Of a stretch of DNA of 12,262 nucleotides, positions 1 through 8,900 are shown piece by piece. Source of the DNA: Spirogloea muscicola (Eukaryota > Streptophyta > Zygnematophyceae > Spirogloeales > Spirogloeaceae); the NCBI GenBank assembly GCA_009602725.1, contig WELB01000041.1, forward strand, positions 431,490 through 443,751. The letters run 5' to 3'. Made by a program: the position numbers and the translations under genes. The stretch's first letter is position 1. The number at the start of each line of letters is the position of its first letter. The notes beneath the pieces are model-generated. The model searched no databases. It had not been told where the DNA came from and was given only the letters and a program-made list of their open reading frames with translations.

Positions 1-262
1 CGCCGCCGGCGGCTCGGCCGGCGGCGGCGGCCATGGCGGCGCCGGGCCGAGCGGGGGTGTGGGCTGACGGCGGCTATCCCCACCGGTAACTTGTCCATTG
101 CTGCCGGCGGGTGCGGGCTGACGGCGGCGAGGCACTGTTGCCGCTGTCGTGGGCGGCACCCGGCACGTCAGCTGCTGCCATGGCAGCCACCAGCTGCAGC
201 TGCCCTACCGACTGCAGCGCAGCCTCGTCGCGGCCTTGGCGGAGGAAGGCGGTCGCGAAGCC
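1..262. other. GC-rich left edge, unassigned
   Basis: Very GC-rich, starting with CGG/GCC triplets. The first plus-strand frame is open from the window edge to the TGA at 361, but its translation is Arg- and Ala-rich and unlike any protein I know, so the opening may only reflect composition. GCGGGCTGACGGCGGC-like sequence occurs twice, near 64 and 116. A segment at 210-280 reads LPYRLQRSLVAAL, perhaps a strongly diverged start of repeat unit 1. Confidence 0.4.
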
Positions 263-360
263 CGGCCGGCAGAGCCCTCGCCGCTGCCTCTGGCTCTGGC
301 CAGGGGACCCACTTCCAGGAGCCTAGCGTCTCTGATCTGCGGCTGCTTAGCAGCGATTAC

Positions 361-654
361 TGAGTGTTGGGGCGTTAGGCGCTCGGTGGCTCGAGTTGCT
401 CAGCTCCAGCTCCAGCTCCAGCTCGCCCGCCACGCCATCGCCCGTCGCTTCCATGGGGAGCCAGTGAACTTTCCTGCAGCCGGGTCGCTAGCGCAGGTGT
501 ACCGGGGCGCTTGGCCGTCTCGCTGCAGCGGTCGATGTCCCGCGCGCTGCACCTGCGGTCCGGCAGAGCCCTCGCTGCTGTCTCTGGCTCTGGCCAGGGG
601 ACCCACTTCCAGGAACCTAGCGTCTCTGATCTGCGGCTGCTTAGCAGCGGTTAC
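361..654 (+). pseudogene. Repeat unit 2: frame broken by a one-base deletion
   Basis: Against unit 3, this unit keeps FHGEPVNFPAAGSLAQVYR in one frame and SLQRSMSRALHLRSGRALAA in the next. The stretch between the CAGGTGTAC and GGCCGTCTCG landmarks is one base shorter, so the continuous frame of unit 3 is interrupted here. It also holds four perfect CAGCTC units at 401-424. A decayed copy is the simplest reading; function unknown. Confidence 0.5.
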
Positions 655-945
655 TGAGTGATTTGTAGCTGCTCGCTGGGCGCTCGGTGGCTCGAGCTGC
701 TCACCCAGCTCGCCCGCCACACCATCGCCTGTCACTTCCATGGGGAGCCGGTAGACTTTCCTGCAGCCGGGTCGCTGGCGCAAGTGTATCGAATGCGCCT
801 GGCCGTCTCGCTGCAGAGGTCTATGGCCCGGGCGATGCACCTTCGTGCCGGCAGAGCCCTCGCTGCTGCCTCTGGCTCTGGCCAGGGGACCCACTTCAAC
901 GAGCCTAGCATCTCCGACCTGCGGCTGCTTAGCAGAGGTTACTGA
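655..945 (+). other. Repeat unit 3: continuous open frame, unidentified protein fragment
   Basis: The frame from 658 to the TGA at 943-945 stays open across the whole unit (95 codons, the only ATG at 793). It includes HFHGEPVDFPAAGSLAQVYR, RLAVSLQRSMARAMHLRAGR and EPSISDLRLLSRGY. GSLAQVYR resembles the Ala-rich motif of ABC1/ADCK atypical kinases, but no other part of that fold is evident. It may be an exon of a larger gene, a gene fragment or repeat DNA. Confidence 0.4.
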
Positions 946-969
946 GTGATTCGTAGCTGCTTTGTTTCT

Positions 970-1185
970 GTTTCTTAGCGCTTCCCCTGGCCCCCTTCTC
1001 GTACTGTGTTCATTCTTTTTCGGGCTGGATTTCCAGCCCCTGTTCTCAATGGGCGAGCACTTTCTCTCTCTTCTATTCCTTCGTGTGCTTGTTTTTCTTA
1101 GCGCTTCCCCTGGCCCCCTTCTCGTCCTTTGTTGATTCTTTTTTGGGCTGGCCTTTTCCAGCCCCTATCCTCAATGGGCGAGCAC
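970..1185. repeat. Tandem pair, 123-bp offset, with a conserved hairpin
   Basis: Copies at 970-1060 and 1093-1185 share TTCTTAGCGCTTCCCCTGG, CCCCCTTCTCGT and CAATGGGCGAGCAC. Each contains GGGCTGG paired with CCAGCCC (1022-1039 with an 8-bp stem; 1145-1164 with a 7-bp stem). The unit follows directly after the 290-bp tandem array. Confidence 0.9.
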
Positions 1186-1283
1186 GTTCTTCTGGTCGCG
1201 AAGGGGAGGCTGGTCAAGCTCCCTCCCCCTGGTCTGCCGATGAGAATGAGATGTGTGTATTAAGAGATGGGGAGGCCATGTGT

Positions 1284-1524
1284 GGCCAAGTACAAAGGCA
1301 AGCACATTGACAAATGCACGTCACCTGCTGCTAAGCCGACCCGCTCAGTAACCACGAGTCAGCACATAGAGGTCGCTAACTGATGCTCGAATACCGGATG
1401 GCAATCGACAAGCTCTCGAACTACCAGCCAAGGCTCGACCAGCTTTCTGATGCAACGCATGAGCCTGAGCTCGCTGCAGACAAGCTGACACTCGGCGTCG
1501 CAAAAAATGACATGTAGGCAGCCG
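1284..1524 (-). repeat. Dispersed repeat copy 4, opposite orientation to the tandem units
   Basis: A diverged direct copy of 1767-2007, sharing CCGCTCAGTAACCACG, CAGCTTTCTG and GCATGAGCCTGAG. On the minus strand it reads CLQRAQAHALHQKAGRALAG and, further on, SVSDLYVLTRGY-stop, which aligns with the tail of repeat unit 3 without gaps over 48 residues. Confidence 0.8.
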
Positions 1525-1766
1525 GCATACCCATCTGGGCTGGAAGCATATCCTCGCGTCGTGCATATCCCAGACTCGCTATGTTCTCAAGTAGGGGGGG
1601 ACGCGGGGTCGGGGTTGGAAGGGAGTTTTCGTGTGTTTTTTGAAATTTCATAATTGGGAAAGGGGGGGGGGGGTTTTGTGCCAGCTGTCCCTTGCGGGCC
1701 AGGCTGGGCAGCCTCCTGGGGTCCCCGGGGAAGATGTCGTGTATTTGAAACAAACGAAGGCCAAAT
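1525..1766. other. Spacer between the two dispersed copies, no gene seen
   Basis: Contains a G7 run near 1594 and a G12 homopolymer at 1662-1673. No matching sequence was noticed elsewhere in the window and no coding signal is visible. Confidence 0.6.
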
Positions 1767-2007
1767 GGCCAAGTTACCAAGGCAAGCACATCTGGAGACC
1801 TACATAACCTACAGCAGAATGACCCGCTCAGTAACCACGGGTCAGAATATAAAAGGTCGCTAATGGATGCCTGAACACTAGATCTCAGATACGAAGCCCT
1901 TCTACCACCAACTAGAGCTCGCCCAGCTTTCTGGTGCAAGGCATGAGCCTGAGCACGCTGCAAACAGGCCAAACTCGTCGTCGCACGAACGACAGATATG
2001 CCGCTGG
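1767..2007 (-). repeat. Dispersed repeat copy 5, opposite orientation to the tandem units
   Basis: Direct copy of 1284-1524 offset by about 483 bp. The minus strand reads CLQRAQAHALHQKAGRALVG and later ASISDLLYSDPWLL; a length change after SISDL displaces the terminal stop seen in the other copies, so this one is degenerate. Confidence 0.8.
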
Positions 2008-2009
2008 CT

Positions 2010-2837
2010 TCCTTTCCCTTCCCCGGGGAAGGGCAGGGAAGGGAAGGACCAACTTTCCATCTGCCATATTGGCAAATGGCGCCGCTCCTCGGTGCAAATC
2101 CAGCCTCAATGCATGTGGCCAGTCTGCATGTACCCGCTCGCTCGCTCGTCGGTCAGGATACTCATTGGAGTTTTGCGGCACAAGATATGCATGTAGCTGT
2201 GTTTGTCAAAGAATGGCTGTGCACCAAGTCCATGGGCATTCAAGTAAACCTCATACATTGCGTAACTGCAGTGGTGGTTTGCCACCACATTATCAGTAAC
2301 TTCGTACAACTGTGGCTGAAGTCGGACTTAGTAGGCTGAGAATGTTGGGCAGCTGGACCTCAGGTTTCATCAAGGGAAATTAATGGATGCCCAGCTTAGC
2401 AATGTAAATAGCAACGACTACAGACTTCTGGCCTGCATTCAGTTGGAGCTCTCAGCACGTTGGTCACGCCTTTATCATTGCGCTATCCTCAGCAGCACAG
2501 GGCCTTCAGACTGAGCCCTGCGGCAACGGTGCGGCTGCAGAGGTAAAGACAGCCCCGCAGACAGAGCAGCCCCAAGACTTGCTTGGCCAGGGCTGCTTCC
2601 ATACAGCCAAGCATTGGCGTGCCAGAAAGTAGACCGCAGGCCAGCACTGCTTGGTGCTCATGCCAGCAGTAGTCTTACGGCAACTAATGCCGTGGATGCA
2701 AAGCCGTGTGTTATTGCTGGCGCCGCTGCCACCTGCAACACTTGCCTTCTCCTCTTGTGGCAGGCTGACCAAGCAGAGCACGCGAGGTACTGGGCGCTTC
2801 TTGTCTTCACCGGAGAACAGAGGACTGGCATCGCACC
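2010..2837. other. Intergenic region with the probable TASH3 3' untranslated region; no gene seen
   Basis: No reading frame here has coding character beyond chance. The part next to 2838 should be the 3' untranslated region of TASH3 on the minus strand. I found no clear AATAAA or TGTAA signal in that orientation, so its end cannot be placed. A weak similarity to the upstream repeat family may exist near 2383-2460. Confidence 0.6.
2016..2033. repeat. Perfect 18-bp palindrome
   Basis: CCCTTCCCC followed directly by GGGGAAGGG, next to the end of dispersed copy 5. A shorter CCCCGGGG core also occurs near 1720. No function can be assigned. Confidence 0.85.
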
Positions 2838-2900
2838 TCAATTTAGCTCCACATACGTCATGGGTACCAGCCCTGCCGCACGGTCCCGCGACCGTCGCAC
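2838..2900 (-). CDS. TASH3: TASH3 exon 22, end of SH3 domain and stop codon
   Basis: Reads VRRSRDRAAGLVPMTYVELN then TGA. GLVPMTYVEL is the SH3 closing motif (G-x-[IVF]-P-x-x-Y-V), as in plant GLVPVLYVNQS. Acceptor CGTGCAG, phase 0. The protein ends two residues after the SH3 fold, as in plants. Confidence 0.95.
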   Translation of the reverse strand: MRRSRDRAAGLVPMTYVELN

Positions 2901-5900
2901 CTGCACGTCATTGTGGCCACCCGCCAGAATAAGTTCGATGTGAGAATGATCAGCATGGGCTTCACTTGTTGCAAGGGCAGCCCGCATTACTGAGAGGGTG
3001 ACTAGCTCTCTCTCCTCCTCTTGATAGGGATGCTGTGGTGCTACTAATAGCAGGGGTTTAGAGCACGCCTTTGACAATTTTCACCGAGGCTGGTGACCTG
3101 GCAGCAGCTCAAAGTTACTAGTGATGCTGACCAGTGGGACACTTGGCACGGTGGAAGTGTATCCGGGATACGGGCAGTGCCTGGCTGAGTGTCTGACAGA
3201 GTGACGGCTCAAAATAAACTTCATCTGTGCAGAATACGCGACAGTGTATAGTACGTTCTTATTGACTCGAAGGACTCACATGATACCAGCCATCAACCTC
3301 GTACTCAATCATCAGCTCGTCACCCGCCGACACGGATAGCTGCAATTGATAGATCAGGTGAGTAAGACTACGCAAGCGGTACTTGAAGGCAAAGGAAGCT
3401 GCTGAATGGTCCAATCAAGTCAAGTCAAGTCAAGTCAAGTCAAGTCAAGTCAGGGCTTCACGAGATATGGCCATGACTGGTGCTTATGGCCTATGCACTT
3501 GGTCAGCATGGAGCTTGGAAGCTCAGATAGTGACGCACCTCGTCGTCGCCACCTGATGTGAAGTCATAAAGAGCACGGCCTGGCCCAAGCAGCTCCTCCA
3601 CGGGGCCAGCTGCAGGCGTTGGCGTCTCTGGGGCGTCTGAGATGTATGATGTTGTGACCTGGGAGACCACGTAGTCTGCCTTTTGCTGCTGATCGGAAGC
3701 CTGCCATCACCAGATGAAAAGGCACAACTAACAGAAGAGATGAACGTGAACCGTGGATGAAGTACAAAAGAATTAGACAGCCAGCAGAGATTCACAACAA
3801 TTTGCACTGTGTAGCTAGAGGGACGTATATGCGTGCATCCACACAAGCATGAACCAGAGCTTCAAGGACAAGTGGAGTAGATTCAGCAGGAACAGTCCGA
3901 CGATTGATTGAGGATGGTCTGCAGAGCTTTCACATTGCCTGATAAAAATTGCAACTGGTATGCAGAGTGGGTACACATAATTATGATTTTTGAGTGCTGT
4001 GACCGGCACCTGAGATGAGATAGACTGGTTGGGGCTCCAAAGCGGCTGTGCTGTGGTTCCAACCTGGGCTTGCTGCTGCGGCTGAGGTATCTCCTCGTCC
4101 CATCGGCTCGCCAGCACGTTGGACTTGGCTAAAATAGACGAGTATGACGAGGTGGCTACCGAGATGACCGAGCCGGATGATGAATCCGAGGAGCTGTAAT
4201 CCTTCTGTCATAGTGAACAGAAGTGGGATGCGAGGCTTGTCACTTGTCACCTCCTGTTGGGGACATCAATGAGGGGTTTGATGTCCAACAGAGGGGCCTC
4301 AACTAGTTGATCGGTATTTGGGACAAGAGAATCTTCATGCAAGCGCTTAGTTCCATTTATGAGTTTGGCCTCTGGGAACATGGGAAGTACTCACCTCATC
4401 GTCGTCGACGGAAGCCTCAAGGAGAGAGCTGGCCCACAGGTCGTACTGCGATACCATGCCACCATCGGGATCGCGCGGCGTGCCGACGCTGTCAATGTCA
4501 TCCTCATCCGCAGCACCAGCGCCGCCCAGGAAGTCGTTCACAGTGTCCAGCCCATCCAGGTTGCCAGCCCACAGGTCCTTGGCGCGTGGTGCGTCAGGAG
4601 CAACTGCACCATCGCCCTGCTGCCCCAACTCAACCATATGGCCTGCCAGTTGGCTGCCGCTGAGAAGGTCCGAGATGCCAGCGGCGACTGCCAGATCGGC
4701 AGCAGCAGCCGGTGTCGCCGCGCTGATGCCGTGTATCTCGCGGTAGGCACTCACGAGGGCATTGCTGGACGCCACACCACCCACACCCACTACACACATC
4801 TATCAGCATCCAACTACTAGGCTTCCAAAATCTGATCAAAGAGTCAGCAACAATTATTGTGATCGTGTAGACTTTAAGACGTAAAGACCGTCAGTGCTGA
4901 ACCTCCAAGCATAAATCTCAGCTCAAAAGTGATTCAAGACCCTAAACCCTGTAACTTGAGCACAAAGACGAAGACAACAAGCTACCTTGTTGGCCCCAGT
5001 GGCAGGTACTTGGAGCGCGGCACGAAACAGAAGAGCGAGACCAAGTCCATTAGCCGCTCGTGTGAGTCGTAAATGGCCTTCAGCTCCTCATCCTTCCAGT
5101 CCTCTTTGGCGAACTCGTGTCGTCTCACCTCCCTGACCCAAGCATAATCAAAGACATCATTGTCAACACTTTTGAGAGCTCAAAAACCTTGTGATAGCTC
5201 ACAGGACGAGCTGCTGACTATTCCTATGCAACATTGATTCATCAATATAAAGGTAGAAGGAAGCTTGGGAACTCCATCTTTCTAATTGCTAAGTCATGCT
5301 GTACTATGCTTGTGACCCAGTGAGACATCTACACTTCTTAGAAAGGGGTGAAAATCTGTCTGGGTGCATGCTAACGCACTTTAGCATGGTATCCTGCGCC
5401 TGGTACATGTCGTCAAGCGCACGAATCATGGGGCCAATGACCGCCTGCAGGGCCGTGCCGCTTGCGCCCTCGTCCTCGCCGCCGCCGGTGCTGCCACGCT
5501 CCAGCCGCTGCACGCGGTCTTTGGTATTTTCGCCATGCAGCAGCACGTGCAGAAACTCGTAGATTTGCAACCGGTAGGGTTCCCCAGACCGCACTGCCAC
5601 CGTCATGAGCGCCTGCACAGCGAGCACGCGCACCTGCAGAGGAAGAATAGAGCAGCAGACCTCTCTTTAAGTAGGAAAGACAATGAGCTCATTATTTTGA
5701 AAGTTTGCCATCTGAGTGTATCAATTGTTGGTTGGGACAACTGACAGTAAGTAGGACTGGACATGTCAGCAATGTATGTATGGGCGTTGTAGGCAGGGAC
5801 AATCTTGGTAGCTCAAGCTCGACACATTGCCAAGCTTTGACAGTCTATTTCCTCTCCTGCAGCTTGTAGTGAACGCTGCATGTATGCTTGAACATTGTGA

Positions 5901-8900
5901 GCAAGCTATATATAGAGGGAATTCTTACGCCACCGTTCCCAGACTGGGGTAAGAAGGCTTGAGGCATGCTTGCATTTTGGGCTTGATGGAGTGAGTGGAG
6001 CAAGCAATGGATAGAGGGAAGCAGAATCATGATGACAAGCTTGCATCTGGAGTTAGCAGAGAAGCGAGGGATTAAAGCCGCTTGTGCAGGAAATGCTTTG
6101 GTGCCACAAGTTGGACTTCTGATGTGATTGAAATGGAGGATGAAGAAGTCAAATTAGATGGCCACCTCCCACGCCGTGTGCATGGTCGTGCGCTGCAGCC
6201 GTGCCACGGCCTGCGCAAGCGTGGGGTTGCGCACAGCCGAGGCTGTGATCATCTTTTCGCCTTCCAGCATCATCAGCGCCGCAGTCGGTGGAGTCGCACT
6301 CTCCCACGCATACTCTGCTGCAGCATAGTTTGCATTCTCGCCTAGGAAGTACACCTGTAACCACACATGAAGCACGTCATTGCCTCGCCTCTCCAACTTG
6401 GAGTGAACCGTGACCCACTTGCTTGTCGGAATATGCATTGGGCAGCAACACATGGTGAAGTACGTCGTCCTGTGAAACCCAAGTGTTAACCAAAGAAAGT
6501 ATGATATCTCAGTGCTTAAAGAGCATCATGGACTGGACAAAGTAAGGACTCAGACCAGCAAGCAGTACTTATCCTCGACCGCAACACCTAAAGCCACTTA
6601 CAAACTGAACAACTGCGAAGCAGGGTAGTGAGGCCCAATACATTATGGCCCCAACTGGCATAACCAGCTGACACACTCCGCACAAGCACTCACGGCAGCC
6701 TGCATGAGGCGCTGCAGGGCCACGGCAGAGCGAGGGTCGGACGCTGATGCACGCTTGGTGCTGCCCCGCACTAATGGCGGGGGTGGCGGCAGCTCCATGA
6801 TGGCGCTCACTGTTTCCAAGGCCAGGTACTTGCCCTCGGGGCCGCAACCTATGAGGCACATCTGCCAATTACATCCAGCATCTTTGAGTGTTGTCTCCAA
6901 TGGCAGCAAGGTGTGAGCTATCAGAAAGTTAGGCTGGGGGGCTTCCAAAGGCAACTGCAGTGAAATTTACAACTCTTAGTGGCACTTGCTATGACAACGT
7001 GCACCGTTGATTATCGCTCATGTCCATGATGCAGAAAATACTGAAATTCAACTATAGGTTACACAAGGCCAATTTGGTGAATCACAAGTAGCCTTCAGAA
7101 GCAAGGAACAACCTTCCAGAGCTGCTGAAGAATGTCAGTGTCGATCTTGGCAGGTACGCGATCAACAAACAGGCCTGCTATGTCGAGGACCATCAGCACA
7201 AGCTCTGGCGACGCCTGCAGGATAGTGGCTGAAAGAAAGTGACCAAGAAGCAAGAAGTCCATGACAATAGCAGCATAACACAATGCAACCCAACACAGCA
7301 AGTTCTTATATTCCTAAAGCATCCAGACCTGAGACCTGACAGTGAGCATCCAGCGCAGGGCCAACTATACTGGATCATCAAGTCAAAGAGTTTCAACTGG
7401 AACAAGAGCCTCCGAGCAATATCTATGGAGTCATCTAAGAGCCCAGCAATGTTCAAGGAAAACCAGAAGACTCAGATTAGAGTCTTATAGTGACGAGTAA
7501 GCCCGACACAAGGTGAGACTGGAAATCTGCTGGACCTTGAAGCGGAGGTGCAGGGTGACAAGGAGCTCGTTGAGGACAGCGGGCGTCCAGGCAGGATCGT
7601 GGAGCTCGCCAAGAATTATGGACCGCAGCTCGTCATAGTTCTCTGCCACAGACTGCATCCAGATGAGCGCCTTCAGCGCCGCGCTGCGCACGTACACGCA
7701 CTCACACGCCGTGATGGTCCGCACGCCCTCCATCAGCTGTCCCAGCAACTGTTGCACGAGCTTCCAACCGCCCGCGGGACCTGACGTTGCTGGCGGTGGC
7801 TGTGAGTTGGACAGAGTAACATGAGCAGCAGTCCCGTTCTACAGCTTCACGTACTCTATAACATGGGGCCGACACAAATGGACTTTGTGGCGTCAGAACA
7901 AGGAAAGCTGCACAGACTTCCTCAGTCAAGCGTATAGACAACACTGCCACCTTCAATCACTGACATGCTATAGCTGCCAATCTCTTACATTCTGCTGTAA
8001 TGCTGGCGGCAATGTAAAGGCTGCATAGGAGTTGTCGGTCCACAGGAGATTCCCATGAATACGTATACCACACTACACTTGAACCTAGAATGCTCACACG
8101 CCATGACTACACGTCACATATGTTTTCACCTTCGTATCACATAGCAAATCAGAGTCAAGTCCCTACCTCCATGTTCAGCTTGGTCAGTGGTGCTGCTCTG
8201 GTCATAGAATCCGGCCTCGGGGCCGAGCTCGTCGATGACACCCAAAGAAGAAGCAGCGGCCCGTGCTTTGCCGAGCTCTGCGACGACGCGGCACACGCCA
8301 TGCAGGATGGGTCTTGAGGGGTCCTTCAGCATCTGGTCGAGCCTGGGCACACGGCAATGAAGATGCGATGGGGTGTCAGACACTTGACAACATGAGAAGG
8401 TTAGACTGCGAATCATGCAAGACAGTACCGGGACCACTTGCTGCATGCATGGTGAGCCACCCTTACTTCATACAGTAGACATCGTTGATGCCCATAGAAG
8501 CACCATATATCTTTAGGAGGTCAGTGATGCTTTAGCCTGCTTGTCTTCATACTGCTCGCTCACACCACTTGATACTCCAGGGGCCTCCTTTATCTAACAT
8601 ACTCCTTAATGGTGTGGCAATCAGAATCAGAGCAGGGTGACAATCAAGCGGGAAGCCAAGTGACGGAGTACCAGATTCTGCACTGCTACCAGAGCTTGTC
8701 TTGTAGGTGACTTTGTGACCAGTACTGTCATAGGAATCCAGGCACAAATGAGTGTTATAGGAGGTGCTAATAGAGCGAGGGACAAAGAGTGTGGAGAAAG
8801 GGCAGGGCTGTGCACCGTTGCACAGTGATTCGCAGAATGGGCTCAAGGCTGCCGGTGCTGCCACGGGGGCGTGGTGGCGACAGGGAGGAGGAGAGCGGCG

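Larger units (their letters stand above)
263..961 (+). repeat. Tandem repeat, about 290-bp period, with conserved coding-like frame
   Basis: Three similar tails end in TGA at 361, 655 and 943, giving periods of 294 and 288 bp. The first unit is recognisable only over its last 100 bp or so (263-360), the second and third over their whole length, and a short trailing piece runs to about 961. Each tail encodes GRALAA(A/V)SGSGQGTHF followed by (I/V)SDLRLLS and Tyr-stop. I do not recognise the protein. It could be a duplicated gene fragment or part of a mobile element. Confidence 0.88.

Noticed and set aside
1284-2007. Two direct copies read as LTRs of a retrotransposon
   Set aside because: The spacer is only about 240 bp with no primer-binding site, polypurine tract or retroviral-type coding, and the two copies are strongly diverged.
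2383-2460. Possible sixth copy of the dispersed repeat
   Set aside because: It shares TAATGGATGCC and a few short blocks with copy 5, but the similarity is too thin to call by eye.
2506-2943. Overlapping open frames of about 110 codons near the TASH3 3' end
   Set aside because: No recognisable motif, no splice logic joining them to anything, and both strands are open to a similar extent.
3415-3452. CRISPR or iteron array
   Set aside because: Units are 5 bp with no spacers and lie in an intron of a eukaryotic gene; this is a microsatellite.
4359-4820. Long open frames on the plus strand opposite exon 18
   Set aside because: The minus strand here encodes the conserved TASH3 linker; the plus-strand frames follow from GC-rich codons on the other strand.
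5906-5915. TATA-box-like palindrome CTATATATAG
   Set aside because: It lies inside intron 15 (5634-6165) of TASH3, with coding exons on both sides in phase, so it is not a promoter of a separate gene on present evidence.
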